This document shows, one piece after another, positions 41,181 through 51,459 of a stretch of DNA of 64,000 nt (the first letter of the stretch is position 1; each line of letters starts with the position of its first letter). This DNA comes from Boudabousia liubingyangii. GTDB taxonomy: Bacteria > Actinomycetota > Actinomycetes > Actinomycetales > Actinomycetaceae. The stretch is from assembly GCF_001907245.1 (NCBI RefSeq), contig NZ_MQSU01000003.1, positions 186,001 to 250,000 of the forward strand, given 5' to 3'. The notes under the pieces are model-generated. The model did not search any database. It worked only from the letters and a program-made list of their open reading frames with translations, and had not been told where the DNA came from. The position numbers and the translations under genes were made by a program.

Positions 41181-42346
41181 TGAATGCCAATGTCAGAGCC
41201 ACAGAGTTGATCGGGCCCAACCCTAAGGGTGCCGTCCGACGGGTCTCATTGGCCGTCCGTGAAGCCCTCAGTACGATTCCCGCCGGCCAGCCGGCTACGG
41301 TAGTAGTGGGTTGCTCTGGAGGCCCGGATTCTTTGGCCTTATTGGTGGCGGCTACGGATTACGCTCGCCGTCAGGGTTGGCACGTGGAAAGCCTGACCGT
41401 GGACCATGGGATTCGTTCCGGTTCGGCCGAGGAAGCGCAGCAGGTTTCCGCCCTAGCCCGCACTTTGGGCGTAAATACCGCACAGGTCCTGCCGCTTACC
41501 CGGCAAGAGTCCAACCTAGGGCCAGAAGGTAACGCCCGCGAAGGTCGTCACCAGGCACTCCAGCGCGCTTGTCGAGTTTTAAAGCGCGCAATGGGCAACC
41601 CGGTCTACCTGCTTTTGGGGCATACGCTGGACGATCAGGCAGAAACGGTCCTGCTGGGGCTGGCCCGCGGTTCGGGCCTGCGGTCTTTAGCTGGGATGGA
41701 GCCGATTAGTCAGCCTGCTACCGAAAACGACCCCACGATCATGCGACCCCTACTGCAGTGTCGCCGTCACGATACGGTTTTGACCTGTGAAAAACTGGGC
41801 TTGCCGGCTATTGACGATCCCACTAACCGGGCAGATGGGCCCTGGCGGACCGCTGATGGTTCCGCCCTGCGTCGGGCTGCCGTTCGCGAGTTCGCTCTAC
41901 CTAGCTTGGCTGCCGCGCTGGGGCAAGATCCCGCTCCCGCGCTGATGCGCACTGCCAGTCAGCTGCGCCGCGATAATGACTGCCTAGATGAGATTGCCTC
42001 TGAACTACTACGGCAGGTGACCCTGCCGGCCGGAGTTTCTATCTACACGGGACGTACGGCACGCCTAGAACTTGACTGGGAAGCCATGCAGGGACTGCAC
42101 CCGGCCATTATCTCTCGCACGGTCCGACTGGCGGCCCTGCAGGCAGGAGCTAACGGGGCGGCTCTGAACTCAACTCATATTGAAGCCCTGACCGCACTGG
42201 TAAATGACTACAGGGGACAGGGTCCCGTCTACCTGCCCGGTGGGGTGGTGGCGGCCCGTATCCGCCTAGACAAGCCAACTGAGCACGGCCAACCGGGCTT
42301 GAGTGTTCCCACGCAGGGGGCTCCACTCAGACTGCGTTTTAGCTAA
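41180..42346 (+). CDS. tilS: tRNA(Ile)-lysidine synthetase
   Basis: A 388-residue enzyme that changes C34 of tRNA-Ile(CAU) to lysidine with lysine and ATP, so that the tRNA reads AUA. The N-terminal PP-loop is VGCSGGPDSLALL, followed by LTVDHGIR and LGHTLDDQAETVLLGLARGSG, all typical. The C-terminal substrate-binding part is shorter than in E. coli, as usual for actinobacteria. The ATG at 41180 overlaps the previous stop by one base (TAATG), with AAGGA upstream. It is essential in most bacteria and fits its standard neighbours hpt and ftsH. Confidence 0.95.
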   Translation: MNANVRATELIGPNPKGAVRRVSLAVREALSTIPAGQPATVVVGCSGGPDSLALLVAATDYARRQGWHVESLTVDHGIRSGSAEEAQQVSALARTLGVNTAQVLPLTRQESNLGPEGNAREGRHQALQRACRVLKRAMGNPVYLLLGHTLDDQAETVLLGLARGSGLRSLAGMEPISQPATENDPTIMRPLLQCRRHDTVLTCEKLGLPAIDDPTNRADGPWRTADGSALRRAAVREFALPSLAAALGQDPAPALMRTASQLRRDNDCLDEIASELLRQVTLPAGVSIYTGRTARLELDWEAMQGLHPAIISRTVRLAALQAGANGAALNSTHIEALTALVNDYRGQGPVYLPGGVVAARIRLDKPTEHGQPGLSVPTQGAPLRLRFS

Positions 42347-42428
42347 GCGCGCGGCGGCGGTAGAATAACCGTATATGTGTTTGCCAGCCGGTAATCACTA
42401 AAGTCGCTACCTTGGAAGGTAAAACCAG

Positions 42429-42980
42429 ATGGCTGCAGAGCAACATCCCGACCTTGACGAAATCCTCATTACTGAAGCCCAAATGCAGGAACGCCTAGCG
42501 GAACTGGCTAAAGAAATCGACCGTGATTATGAAGGCAAAGACCTGCTGCTAGTGGGCGTGCTTAAAGGTGCGGTAATGGTCATGGCTGACCTAGCCCGCA
42601 AGCTCACCATCCCCGTCACCATGGACTGGATGGCAGTTTCCTCATACGGTTCGGGCACCAAGTCTTCTGGCGTAGTCCGCATCCTTAAGGACCTTGACAC
42701 TGACGTTGCTGGTCGCCACGTCCTGATTGTCGAAGACATCATTGATTCCGGCCTAACCCTTTCCTGGTTGGCCCGTAACCTGCAGAGTCGCGGTGCGGCT
42801 TCGGTCGCGATTGCCTCCGCCCTGCGCAAAAAAGAAGCCGCCAAGGTCGATGTCGACGTACGCTATTTAGGATTCGACATTCCTAACCACTTCGTGGTCG
42901 GATACGGTCTGGATTACGCGGAACAGTACCGCACCCTACCGTACGTTGGAATCCTTGCGAAACGCGTTTACGAACGCTAA
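42429..42980 (+). CDS. hpt: Hypoxanthine phosphoribosyltransferase
   Basis: A 183-residue purine salvage enzyme that makes IMP or GMP from hypoxanthine or guanine and PRPP. The PRPP-binding motif VLIVEDIIDSGLTLSWL and the conserved LLVGVLKGAVMVMADLAR are present, together with FDIPNHFVVGYGLDYAEQYR near the C-terminus. Length is normal. It lies in the usual place between tilS and ftsH. A TAGAAT sequence at 42361 may be its -10 box. Confidence 0.96.
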   Translation: MAAEQHPDLDEILITEAQMQERLAELAKEIDRDYEGKDLLLVGVLKGAVMVMADLARKLTIPVTMDWMAVSSYGSGTKSSGVVRILKDLDTDVAGRHVLIVEDIIDSGLTLSWLARNLQSRGAASVAIASALRKKEAAKVDVDVRYLGFDIPNHFVVGYGLDYAEQYRTLPYVGILAKRVYER

Positions 42981-42991
42981 CCCGGCCGGGA

Positions 42992-43009
42992 TTTTCAAAG
43001 CTTTGAAAA
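42992..43009. repeat. Palindrome upstream of ftsH
   Basis: The perfect 18-base palindrome TTTTCAAAGCTTTGAAAA lies between hpt and ftsH, flanked by GGCCGGG and CCGGGGCC. It could be a hairpin or protein site; no T tract follows. Confidence 0.4.
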
Positions 43010-43070
43010 CCGGGGCCTCAGGTGAAGACCTGCGGAACCAGTCGGGACTGAACCTGAAGAAAGGGACTTA

Positions 43071-45113
43071 ATGGCACAGGTGAAAAAGAACCCCGGAGCC
43101 AAAGGCTGGGTATGGGTACTTCCCGTCCTGCTGATTTTGGCCTTCGTCTATTCGGCTCTGAGCGTGGCCTTCTCTCCCTCTCAGATCGACACCAGCGAAG
43201 GTCTGGAACTGCTCCGCGGTGACACGGTGGAACGCGTGGTGGTCAATGAGGGCACCCAGCAGGTAAACCTGCAGCTCTCAAAGGAATACACCACCCCTGC
43301 CCGACTAAAAGATCAGCAGGAAGTTCCCCACGGTAAAGACGTCACCTTCACCTACACTCGCGCCCAGGCCGAAGGCATTATCAACCTGATCAATGCCAAC
43401 ACCCCCAAGGGCGGCTACAACTCCCTGAACCCGCAGCCCGGCTTCTGGTCCATGCTGATGCAGACCGTGCTGCCCATGGTCATCCTGATTGCCGGCTTCT
43501 ACTTCCTCTACGCGTACCTGCTTAAGAAATCCGGAGGCATTGGGGGACTGGGCAATTTTGCCAAAGCCCGCACCCGCGAATTCAACGAAGAACGCCCGAA
43601 CGTCACCTTCGCTGATGTGGCCGGTGAAGACGAGGCCGTGGAAGAACTAGAAGAAATCCGCGACTTCCTGTCCAACCCGAAGAAGTACACCAACCTCGGC
43701 GCCCGCATCCCGCGCGGTGTCATGCTTTACGGCCCGCCCGGCACCGGTAAGACCCTACTGGCCCGCGCCGTTGCCGGTGAAGCCTCCGTACCCTTCTTCT
43801 CCATCTCTGGTTCTGACTTCGTCGAAATGTACGCCGGTGTGGGTGCCTCCCGCGTCCGTGACCTTTTCGTCCGCGCTAAGGCTGCCGAACCGGCGATCAT
43901 CTTCGTTGACGAAATCGATGCCGTGGGTGGTGCCCGTGGTTTTGCCATGGGTGGCGGCGGCGAAGAACGCGAACAGACCCTAAACCAGCTACTGGTCGAA
44001 ATGGACGGCTTCGATGAGCGCACCAGCGTCATCCTGATTGCCGCCACTAACCGACCCGACATGCTGGACCCGGCCCTGCTGCGTCCCGGTCGTTTCGACC
44101 GTCAGATTGCCGTGGAAGCCCCGGACCTCAAGGGCCGCGAAGCCATCCTTAAGATCCACGCTAAAAACAAGCCGCTCATGCCGGATGTGTCCCTAGCGCA
44201 TATCGCTAAGCGCACCCCGGGCTTTACCGGAGCTGACCTAGCTAACGTCCTTAACGAGGCCGCCCTGCTTACCGCCCGTGAAGAAGCGAACGTCATTGAC
44301 ATGCGCGCCATCGATGAGGCCATTGACCGCGTCATTGCCGGCCCGCAGAAGCGTACCCGCGTGATGAACGATCACGATAAGACCGTTACCGCCTACCACG
44401 AAGGTGGCCACGCCCTATGTGCGGCCGCCCTGAACTACACGGACCCGGTCACCAAGGTGACCATCCTGCCTCGTGGTCGCGCCCTGGGCTACACCATGGT
44501 GATGCCCTCTGAGGACCGCTACTCCAAGACCCGTAACCAGCTACTAGACGATCTGGTCTACGCCATGGGTGGTCGTGTCGCGGAAGAACTAGTCTTCATT
44601 GACCCCTCCACTGGTGCTTCGAACGATATTCAGAACGCCACCGCGAACGCTCGCAAGATGGTCACCGACTACGGTTTCTCTGACAAGATCGGTAACGTGA
44701 AACTGGGTGGTGGCGCCTCTGACGGCCTGACCGGTCAGCGTCGCGGCCAGCAGGAAACCCCCATTGCGGGCCCGGTCGCCGGTACCGTGGAAGAAGAAAT
44801 CCGCAACCTAATGGACGGTGCTACCCGTGAGGCTTGGGAAATCCTCACCCGTAACCGTGACATCCTGGACCACTTGGCTAAACGTCTGCTCGAAGACGAA
44901 ACCCTGCTAGAGGACGAACTGAAGGAAATCTTCAAGAACGTCCGTAAGCAGCCCGAACGCCCGGTCTGGAACTACCTCTCTGAGGCGGCCGTTGAGGGTG
45001 CCAAGTTCGGTAACCCGGTAGTGGGTACCGAAGAGGCCCCGAACCAGCCGGCCCCGCAGATGCAGCCCGAACCGACCCCCGAACCGCGGATCACCCCGGA
45101 GGACGGACAGTGA
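43071..45113 (+). CDS. ftsH: ATP-dependent membrane zinc metalloprotease FtsH
   Basis: A 680-residue AAA+ protease that extracts and degrades membrane and unfolded proteins. Two transmembrane segments (about 12-32 and 123-147) bracket a small extracytoplasmic domain; then come Walker A GPPGTGKT, Walker [12 protein letters not shown], the second region of homology ([20 protein letters not shown]) and the zinc motif HEGGH. The C-terminal 50 residues are Pro/Glu-rich. AAAGGGA stands upstream of the ATG. Its stop overlaps the folE start by four bases, coupling proteolysis and folate genes in one transcript as in other actinobacteria. Confidence 0.97.
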   Translation: MAQVKKNPGAKGWVWVLPVLLILAFVYSALSVAFSPSQIDTSEGLELLRGDTVERVVVNEGTQQVNLQLSKEYTTPARLKDQQEVPHGKDVTFTYTRAQAEGIINLINANTPKGGYNSLNPQPGFWSMLMQTVLPMVILIAGFYFLYAYLLKKSGGIGGLGNFAKARTREFNEERPNVTFADVAGEDEAVEELEEIRDFLSNPKKYTNLGARIPRGVMLYGPPGTGKTLLARAVAGEASVPFFSISGSDFVEMYAGVGASRVRDLFVRAKAAEPAIIFVDEIDAVGGARGFAMGGGGEEREQTLNQLLVEMDGFDERTSVILIAATNRPDMLDPALLRPGRFDRQIAVEAPDLKGREAILKIHAKNKPLMPDVSLAHIAKRTPGFTGADLANVLNEAALLTAREEANVIDMRAIDEAIDRVIAGPQKRTRVMNDHDKTVTAYHEGGHALCAAALNYTDPVTKVTILPRGRALGYTMVMPSEDRYSKTRNQLLDDLVYAMGGRVAEELVFIDPSTGASNDIQNATANARKMVTDYGFSDKIGNVKLGGGASDGLTGQRRGQQETPIAGPVAGTVEEEIRNLMDGATREAWEILTRNRDILDHLAKRLLEDETLLEDELKEIFKNVRKQPERPVWNYLSEAAVEGAKFGNPVVGTEEAPNQPAPQMQPEPTPEPRITPEDGQ

Positions 45114-45694
45114 CCAAACAGCCAGTAGACCTCGAGGCCGCCGCTCAGGCGGTCCGGCAACTGCTGGTCGCCATCGGGGAAGACCCGGATCGGGAAGGGC
45201 TGGCAGACACCCCCATGCGGGTCGCCAAGGCCTTTGAAGAGATGACTTCCGGCCTGCATATCGACCCGGCCAAGCACCTAGAAACCCGTTTCAATATTGG
45301 CCATGACGAGGTCGTGCTGGTCCGCGATATCACCTTCCACTCACTGTGCGAACACCACTTACTGCCCTTCTTCGGGAAGGCCCACGTGGCCTACCTGCCC
45401 GCAGATGGGCAAGTAACTGGCCTGTCGAAACTAGCGCGCGTGGTGGACGGTTACGCCCGTCGCCCACAGGTCCAAGAACGCCTGACCATGCAGATCGCTG
45501 ATGCAATCGAAGAAAAGCTTTCGCCCCGCGGCTGTGCCGTGGTCATTGAGGCCGAACACCTGTGCATGACCGTGCGCGGGGTAGCTAAGCCCGGTGCTTC
45601 AACCGTTACCAGTGCCCTGCGTGGGGCCATGAGAAATAATCCGGCCACTAGGGCAGAAGTTCTAGCCCTAATCGCCCCGGCCGGTGGAAGGTGA
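45110..45694 (+). CDS. folE: GTP cyclohydrolase I
   Basis: A 194-residue enzyme that converts GTP to 7,8-dihydroneopterin triphosphate, the first step of folate synthesis. Zinc ligands are visible in [19 protein letters not shown] and [24 protein letters not shown] and the late [16 protein letters not shown] are family signatures. The start is GTG in a GTGA overlap with ftsH, and the end overlaps folP in the same way. Length is typical. Confidence 0.97.
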   Translation: MTKQPVDLEAAAQAVRQLLVAIGEDPDREGLADTPMRVAKAFEEMTSGLHIDPAKHLETRFNIGHDEVVLVRDITFHSLCEHHLLPFFGKAHVAYLPADGQVTGLSKLARVVDGYARRPQVQERLTMQIADAIEEKLSPRGCAVVIEAEHLCMTVRGVAKPGASTVTSALRGAMRNNPATRAEVLALIAPAGGR

Positions 45695-46545
45695 GTCCCA
45701 TGCCTTATTCCGCACTTCTAGATCCCGCCCCCACCCGGGTGATGGGAATCTTGAACGTCACCCCCGATTCATTCTCTGACGGGGGTCGCTATCAAGATGT
45801 AGATGATGCGGTAGCCCGGGGACTAGAAATGATCAAACAGGGTGCGGCCATCATTGATATTGGTGGCGAATCTACCCGCCCTGCTTCTGACCGTATTAGC
45901 CCCCAAGCTGAGCAGCTACGAATCATGCACGTGGTTCGAGCCCTAGTAGAAGAGGGCATCACGGTCTCTGTCGATACGCTGCACGCAGCAACCGCCCGCG
46001 CAGCCGCGGAGGCCGGTGCCGCGATCATCAACGATGTTTCCGGGGGCTGCTACGACCCAGACATGGCGAAAACTATCGCTGATCTTGACTGCCTTTACGT
46101 CTGCCAGCACTGGCGCACCACCCCCGACCTGATGGACCAAGCCGCCAATTACGAGGATGCCCTCAGTGAGGTTTGCCGTGAACTGCTGGTCCAGCTCCAA
46201 GACCTAGAAAATGCGGGCGTTGAACTGGATCGGGTAATCGTGGACCCGGGCCTAGGATTCGCCAAGCGTTCCCCACACAACTGGGCCATGATGGCGGGGG
46301 TGGACACCTTGGCCTCCCTAGGGTGCCCGTTACTGGTAGGTGCATCCCGGAAACGCTTCCTCGGCGATCTAGTGGACGGGGAACACCAAGCCACAGACCG
46401 TGACACGCTAACCGCAGTAGTCTCTGGTTTCCTAGCCCTTAAGGGCGTTTGGGGAACCCGAGTTCATGATGTGGTAGGTAGCGTACAAGCTATTCGAGCA
46501 GCTCAAGAACTGCTAGCCGCGCAATCAAAGGAGACGACGCGATGA
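45691..46545 (+). CDS. folP: Dihydropteroate synthase
   Basis: A 284-residue TIM-barrel enzyme that joins 6-hydroxymethyl-dihydropterin pyrophosphate and p-aminobenzoate; it is the sulfonamide target. The pterin-binding signatures [15 protein letters not shown] and [10 protein letters not shown] are intact, as are [11 protein letters not shown] and VDPGLGFAK. The start is either GTG at 45691 (overlapping the folE stop) or ATG at 45700, nine bases later and after GGAAGG; the proteins differ by three residues. Its end overlaps the folB-folK gene by four bases. Confidence 0.96.
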   Translation: MSPMPYSALLDPAPTRVMGILNVTPDSFSDGGRYQDVDDAVARGLEMIKQGAAIIDIGGESTRPASDRISPQAEQLRIMHVVRALVEEGITVSVDTLHAATARAAAEAGAAIINDVSGGCYDPDMAKTIADLDCLYVCQHWRTTPDLMDQAANYEDALSEVCRELLVQLQDLENAGVELDRVIVDPGLGFAKRSPHNWAMMAGVDTLASLGCPLLVGASRKRFLGDLVDGEHQATDRDTLTAVVSGFLALKGVWGTRVHDVVGSVQAIRAAQELLAAQSKETTR

Positions 46546-48053
46546 GCAACCTCGATCTGATCACCATCAAAGGTATCTCTGCCTTGGGATACCACGGGGT
46601 CTACCCCGAAGAACGTACCCAGGGGCAGCCTTTCGTAGTGGACCTAGTCCTAGGGCTAGACACGCAGCGGGCCGCCGAAAGCGACGACTTGGATGACACC
46701 CTGAACTATGCGCAGGTCGCCAAAGAAACTGAGGCCATCTTGACGGGAGAGCCCGTCGACCTGCTGGAAACCCTAGCTCAGAGGATCGCTCAGCAGCTCT
46801 TCCAGATGCCCCTATTGCAGAACCTGACCGTGACCGTTCACAAGCCGAAGGCTGACCTAGGTGTTTCTTACGAGGACGTTAGCGTCTCCATTACGCGTGA
46901 CCGCGAGTGGGCCCGTCAGCACCCGCTGACGATTCCGCAAAAATACGATTCTGAACCCCAAAATGACGCCCAGCCGGAGCAGCTAAGCCAGCCTGAGCCG
47001 CTAAGCCAGCCGGAATCTCCGAAGCCGGCCGAACCCCAGTACCGGGCAGAGGCTCCAGAACCGGTCGCTACGACCTCGGCCACCCGAGCAATCGGCTTGG
47101 CTACAGCCGCCTCCAGCCACGCCCGCCAGCCGCAAGCCGAGGCCGCCGCTGAAACCCACGGTACCGAAATCTGCAACCAACTGGTCGAAGAACCTGTCGT
47201 CCTGTCGCTAGGCGGTAACCAGGGGGACGTTCGCCAGCAGATGCTCACCGCTCTAGAAGCAATCATCGACAACCCCGCGATTAACGTCGAAGAGGTCTCC
47301 CCACTAGTGCGCACCCGGGCACAACTGGACCCGGGTGCCCCCAGTCAGCCGGACTACCTGAACTGCGTGGTCATTGTTAAAACCACCATGACCCTGGGCG
47401 AGCTATTCGACTTCACTCAGAACCTAGAAGAGCAGGCGGGCCGCAAGCTGGGCCTGCACTGGCAGCCTCGCCCCCTAGACATTGACCTGATCAACGCAGG
47501 TAGCCTGTCCGGGCAAGATACCCGACTAACCCTGCCGCACCCTCGGGCCCATCAGCGAGCCTTCGTGCTAGTGCCTTGGCTGGCCGTAGACGAAAACGCG
47601 CAACTAGCGGGCCTAGGACCGGTAAAGGACCAGCCGGGCAATAAGGCAGCCGACATCATTAAGACTTGGGATGACTGGTTGACCGTGGACCCGAAGGTCA
47701 ACCTGGGCGAGGTGGTCGGCCCCCGCACCCTAGATACCGACCGGCCTGATGAAGTCCCGCATCGCGTGCGCGCCCCTAGGCGCCGTCCCATCCGGGAACT
47801 ATTCAACGAGGCAGACGAGGCCTACGCTAAGCATCGTTCAGAGGGACCGGGTGAACATGACGCCCCGGATTACTTTGATCGACTCTCTGCCGAAGACCAC
47901 GATGAAACGCCCACGTTAACGAACTTGGTTAGCCGCACTACCACCCAGCGTCGAGTAGTTGTCAGGCCCACCACCACCGGGACCATCCCGATCCTCACGC
48001 AGGAGCAGCTCGAACAGATGCGCATGCCGCGTGAAGAAGGGGAACAGGGATAG
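46542..48053 (+). CDS. folBK: Bifunctional dihydroneopterin aldolase / HPPK (FolB-FolK fusion)
   Basis: A 503-residue fusion of two consecutive folate enzymes. Residues 1-118 are FolB (IKGISALGYHGVYPEERTQGQPFVVDL, split here, is the aldolase core; it makes 6-hydroxymethyl-dihydropterin). A linker of about 95 residues rich in Pro, Gln, Ala and Glu follows, then FolK at about 218-380 (VLSLGGNQGDVRQQML, PRPLDIDLI, LPHPRAHQRAFVL), which pyrophosphorylates that product. A further 115 residues extend past FolK with no recognisable domain and end in a Thr/Arg-rich stretch. It overlaps folP and is followed three bases later by the DUF3180 gene. Confidence 0.93.
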   Translation: MSNLDLITIKGISALGYHGVYPEERTQGQPFVVDLVLGLDTQRAAESDDLDDTLNYAQVAKETEAILTGEPVDLLETLAQRIAQQLFQMPLLQNLTVTVHKPKADLGVSYEDVSVSITRDREWARQHPLTIPQKYDSEPQNDAQPEQLSQPEPLSQPESPKPAEPQYRAEAPEPVATTSATRAIGLATAASSHARQPQAEAAAETHGTEICNQLVEEPVVLSLGGNQGDVRQQMLTALEAIIDNPAINVEEVSPLVRTRAQLDPGAPSQPDYLNCVVIVKTTMTLGELFDFTQNLEEQAGRKLGLHWQPRPLDIDLINAGSLSGQDTRLTLPHPRAHQRAFVLVPWLAVDENAQLAGLGPVKDQPGNKAADIIKTWDDWLTVDPKVNLGEVVGPRTLDTDRPDEVPHRVRAPRRRPIRELFNEADEAYAKHRSEGPGEHDAPDYFDRLSAEDHDETPTLTNLVSRTTTQRRVVVRPTTTGTIPILTQEQLEQMRMPREEGEQG

Positions 48054-48056
48054 CCT

Positions 48057-48560
48057 ATGCGTCGCATTAGCTACCCGATTATGGGCTTGATTGCTGTTCT
48101 GGGAGCGGTAGGGGCCTACGCCGGGACGCATAGCCTGGTGATCAACGGTAAATCGCCCATTATTCCCACCCCGATCCTAGGTGTCATTTTCCTAGCTGCC
48201 GCGGTTTACCTGTGGGTGCAAGGACGTCGCGTGCTCAAATTAAAGCGCGGTCAGTACACCGAAATGACCCCTACTGGGGCTTTCAAAGTTGCGGTTATGT
48301 GCCATTCCAGTGCCTACACTTCCAGCCTTTTTATTGGCGTCCTAGGGGCCCTGTTAACCTATGGGACCACCCGCTGGGAAGCAGAGACCTTCCGGGCCCT
48401 AAGCATTGCTTCCATCTACGGCCTAGTAGGTGCCATCGTCCTACTGGTCGTGGCCCTGATTGTGGAACACTGGTGCCTGCTAGATAAAGACAATGAGTCG
48501 GGATCAGAGACGAACCGGGAAGGAAACCCCGTTGACTTTCCCCGGCGTGCCACTTCCTAA
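48057..48560 (+). CDS. DUF3180 membrane protein
   Basis: A 167-residue membrane protein with four hydrophobic segments, matching the DUF3180 family that commonly follows folK in actinobacteria. The central KxGxYTEMTPxGAFKVAVMCHSSAYTS-like loop (here RGQYTEMTPTGAFKVAVMCH) is the family core. It begins three bases after the folB-folK stop, with GGGGAACAGGGATAGCCT upstream. Its function is not known; the constant neighbourhood suggests a role linked to the cluster, which is inference. Confidence 0.88.
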   Translation: MRRISYPIMGLIAVLGAVGAYAGTHSLVINGKSPIIPTPILGVIFLAAAVYLWVQGRRVLKLKRGQYTEMTPTGAFKVAVMCHSSAYTSSLFIGVLGALLTYGTTRWEAETFRALSIASIYGLVGAIVLLVVALIVEHWCLLDKDNESGSETNREGNPVDFPRRATS

Positions 48561-48590
48561 CCGCCGTTTTCATCGCGTAAGTTTTTTCTT

Positions 48591-49883
48591 ATGGCAACAC
48601 CTCAGGATCCGAACTCACCAAAGCGACCAGCACGACCAGTAGGCTCAAGTGCGGGCAAAAGTGGGAAGCGACCCGCGGCCGGGCGCCCCAAAACGCCGTT
48701 GGATCCCGAAGAATTTTTAAGCCCCAAAAAGAAATCCGGTCCCCCCAGTGCCAGTGCACAACCGGATTCGAAACCAAAAGCCTCATCAGCTAAGTCAGAG
48801 TCCCAAACGCCTGACCCTAAACCCATGAGTGTTTGGGAACAAGCCCGTCGATCCGCCCAAATGAGCGATGAGGAACTAGCTGCCGAAGCTGCCCGCCTGC
48901 GTGCCGGTCGACCCGCCCCACGAACTGGAAAACCAAGCCCGCGAGGTGAAAAGCCCGCCCCCAGAAGCGGAAAAGCGGTCTCGAACGCTCGCGCACCACG
49001 CGGGAAAGGCCCAGCCGTCCCCGGAACCTCAGGTAGAGGTGGAGCTGCATCCTCAGGCCGAGGCGGAGCCGGAACCACACCTAGAGGCACCGCAGGTAAA
49101 AAAGCGGGTGCGAAGGGCGCTCCCGCTCGTCCGCAACAGACCAAAGCAGTCCCCGGGAAAGGCGGTCAAGGAAGGCCCGTATCCGGGAAAGCCGGACAGG
49201 CTAAAGCCACCAAAAAACGCCCCGTATCGGGAGTGCGACCGGCGGCCTCGCCCACAGAAAACGCCCCCCGCAAACCTAGCCTAATCACCCGCTACCTGAC
49301 CCCCAAGCAGGGTCTAGCGAACCTGCCAATCCTAGAAAAAACCGCCTGGATCATCCTCTACGTGGTGATTATCGCGGGCATCCTAGGGGCCCTAGTGCTG
49401 GGCGGGATCAAACTATTCGGCCAGCCCGAAACGCACGACCCAGAGACTGGCCTGCCAAAGCCGCCTTCGACCTCGGAAGTGCCCATGAAGGTCTACCGCT
49501 GCGACCCGAAAGACGTCAAAGCCGTCCTTGAAGTAGCCAACCCGGTCGCGCAGTTCGGGCAGCCCGTTGATTTCAACCTGACCCTCACGAATGAGAGTTC
49601 CTACCCGTGCACGCTGGAAGCCTCCAGCGATGACCTGATGGTGAAAGTAACCAGCGGGGAAGACACCTACTATGAGTCTCAATGTGGCACGCCAGAGGTT
49701 AAAGTGCCCTCGATCATGCTGGATCCGAAGGCCAGTTACCAGCGGCAGATCGTTTGGAAAGCCCACACCACCAAGGGTGAGTGCCAGTTTGGGGACCCGG
49801 CTCCGGCGGGTACTTACAAGGCCAGTTTGAGCGTGCGAACCCTACCGGAACTCAAGTCCGAGGTCGCTTTCACCATCCGCTAG
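48591..49883 (+). CDS. Membrane-anchored protein with disordered basic N-terminus
   Basis: A 430-residue protein in three parts: about 225 residues of Pro/Lys/Arg/Gly/Ser-rich, probably disordered and cytoplasmic sequence; one hydrophobic segment (IILYVVIIAGILGALVLGGI, about 253-273); and an extracytoplasmic domain of about 140 residues with four cysteines (YRC, YPC, QCGT, GEC) and a beta-sandwich look (FNLTLTNESSYPCTLEAS). The outer domain resembles immunoglobulin-like or BsuPI/DUF4232-type modules but I cannot assign it. Similar proteins follow the folate cluster in relatives. A TAAGTT seven bases before the ATG and no Shine-Dalgarno site suggest a leaderless start. Confidence 0.75.
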   Translation: MATPQDPNSPKRPARPVGSSAGKSGKRPAAGRPKTPLDPEEFLSPKKKSGPPSASAQPDSKPKASSAKSESQTPDPKPMSVWEQARRSAQMSDEELAAEAARLRAGRPAPRTGKPSPRGEKPAPRSGKAVSNARAPRGKGPAVPGTSGRGGAASSGRGGAGTTPRGTAGKKAGAKGAPARPQQTKAVPGKGGQGRPVSGKAGQAKATKKRPVSGVRPAASPTENAPRKPSLITRYLTPKQGLANLPILEKTAWIILYVVIIAGILGALVLGGIKLFGQPETHDPETGLPKPPSTSEVPMKVYRCDPKDVKAVLEVANPVAQFGQPVDFNLTLTNESSYPCTLEASSDDLMVKVTSGEDTYYESQCGTPEVKVPSIMLDPKASYQRQIVWKAHTTKGECQFGDPAPAGTYKASLSVRTLPELKSEVAFTIR

Positions 49884-49896
49884 CTAGTGGCCGAAA

Positions 49897-49950
49897 CCCG
49901 ATTGACCCCCGCGCTAGCGTGAAGCGTGCTCCGCTATCGGGCCCTTTTAG
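49897..49950 (+). terminator. Possible terminator after the disordered membrane protein gene
   Basis: CCCGAT (49897-49902) pairs with ATCGGG (49936-49941) around a GC-rich loop with partial internal pairing, followed by CCCTTTTAG. Only moderately convincing. Confidence 0.4.
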
Positions 49951-49975
49951 TAGTCAGTTATGACTATTTTTGCCC

Positions 49976-51355
49976 TTACCCTAGCGCAAAGGCAACGGCC
50001 TCTTTGAGCGAGCTGACCGGGGTCACTTTCATGCCCTTCGGCGCAAACTGCGGCTGGAAACCCTGCGAGGGCACCAGCGCCTGCTTAAAACCAAGCCGCG
50101 CGGCCTCGCTCAAGCGACGCTGCATGCCGCTAACGGAACGCAGCTGACCGGTCAGGCCCACTTCGCCGATCGCCACCAGATCCGCTTTCGGGGATCGGTC
50201 CGAGGCCGCAGAAATCAGCGCCAAAGCTAGGCACAGGTCCACCGCCGGTTCGGTAGTTTTAGCGCCACCCACGGTTGAAACATAAACTTCCAGCGAAGAA
50301 AAATCGATCCCCAGGCGGGCCTGGCAAACCGCCAACATCATCGCGACCCGGGAGTTATCTACGCCCGAGGTCGTTCGGCGCGGGGAGCCTGCCCCCGCCC
50401 GGGCCACTAGCGCCTGCAGCTGGGTGGCTAGGGGGCGCCGGCCCTCCAAGGTCACGGTGACGCAAGTACCGGGAACCTGCGCGGCGACCTCGTCAAGGAA
50501 TAATCCGGACGGATCGGCCAAGCCCTTAATGCCAGCGTCGGACATTTCAAAACAGCCGACCTCGTCGGTGGCGCCGTAACGGTTCTTGATAGCGCGTAGG
50601 AGGCGCAGCTGGGCGTGGCGTTCGCCCTCGAAGTGGCAGACCACGTCCACTAGGTGCTCGAGGACGCGCGGGCCCGCGATATTACCGTCCTTGGTTACGT
50701 GTCCCACCAGTAGGACGGGGACGTTTTGCTGTTTGGCTACCGCAATCAGGGCACTGGCAACAGCGCGCACCTGGGCGATACCGCCGGCGCTGCCTTCGAC
50801 ATTCGCGCTGAACATGGTCTGGATGGAGTCAATGACTACCAGGGAAGGCTGGTGGGCTTCAATATGGCCCAAGATGGCCCCTAGTTCGGTTTCTGAAGCT
50901 AGGAGTAGGTCTTCGTCTAGGGCTTCAATGCGTTCGGCGCGTAGGCGGACCTGGGCGGCTGATTCTTCACCGGTAATGTAGAGGACCGGGTTCTTTTGGT
51001 CGGCCCGCGACTGGGCGGCAGCCTTGGCGCTGACTTCCAGCAGGAGCGTGGACTTACCGACGCCCGGTTCGCCGGTCAGGAGGATGACGGCCCCGGGGAC
51101 GATCCCGCCACCTAGGACGCGGTCTAGTTCACTGACGCCAGTGGAACGGCGGGCGGTCAGGTGTGCCGAGATCTCATTAATGGGTTTTGCCGCACTTTTT
51201 GGCGCTAGGGCAGTCACGGGACCGGTGGCGGTTTGGGCGGTGGGAGTGTGCTCTTCAAGCGTTGACCAGGCTTGACATTCGCGGCATTGGCCCACCCATT
51301 TGGTGGTTTGCCAACCGCATTCGGTGCACTGATAGGAAGTCTTTGATTTGGCCAT
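49976..51355 (-). CDS. radA: DNA repair protein RadA (Sms)
   Basis: A 459-residue RecA-like ATPase and helicase that processes recombination intermediates. It has the N-terminal C4 zinc finger (YQCTECGWQTTKWVGQCREC), the Walker A GEPGVGKSTLLLEV, the RadA-specific motif KNRYG (AIKNRYGATDEVGCFEM) and a C-terminal Lon-like domain. The ATG at 51355 is not preceded by a Shine-Dalgarno site, but TACTGT ends six bases before it, so it is probably translated from a leaderless mRNA; an upstream ATG at 51370 overlaps that box. It diverges from the LCP gene. Confidence 0.95.
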   Translation of the reverse strand: MAKSKTSYQCTECGWQTTKWVGQCRECQAWSTLEEHTPTAQTATGPVTALAPKSAAKPINEISAHLTARRSTGVSELDRVLGGGIVPGAVILLTGEPGVGKSTLLLEVSAKAAAQSRADQKNPVLYITGEESAAQVRLRAERIEALDEDLLLASETELGAILGHIEAHQPSLVVIDSIQTMFSANVEGSAGGIAQVRAVASALIAVAKQQNVPVLLVGHVTKDGNIAGPRVLEHLVDVVCHFEGERHAQLRLLRAIKNRYGATDEVGCFEMSDAGIKGLADPSGLFLDEVAAQVPGTCVTVTLEGRRPLATQLQALVARAGAGSPRRTTSGVDNSRVAMMLAVCQARLGIDFSSLEVYVSTVGGAKTTEPAVDLCLALALISAASDRSPKADLVAIGEVGLTGQLRSVSGMQRRLSEAARLGFKQALVPSQGFQPQFAPKGMKVTPVSSLKEAVAFALG

Positions 51356-51459
51356 GTAAAAACAGTACACGTTATCTGAATCTTGGGTGGGAGATTTACA
51401 CAGATTGAGGATTGACTTAAACTTAGGTAGTTAATGATTTTTATCGAGGAGGGTCCTCA

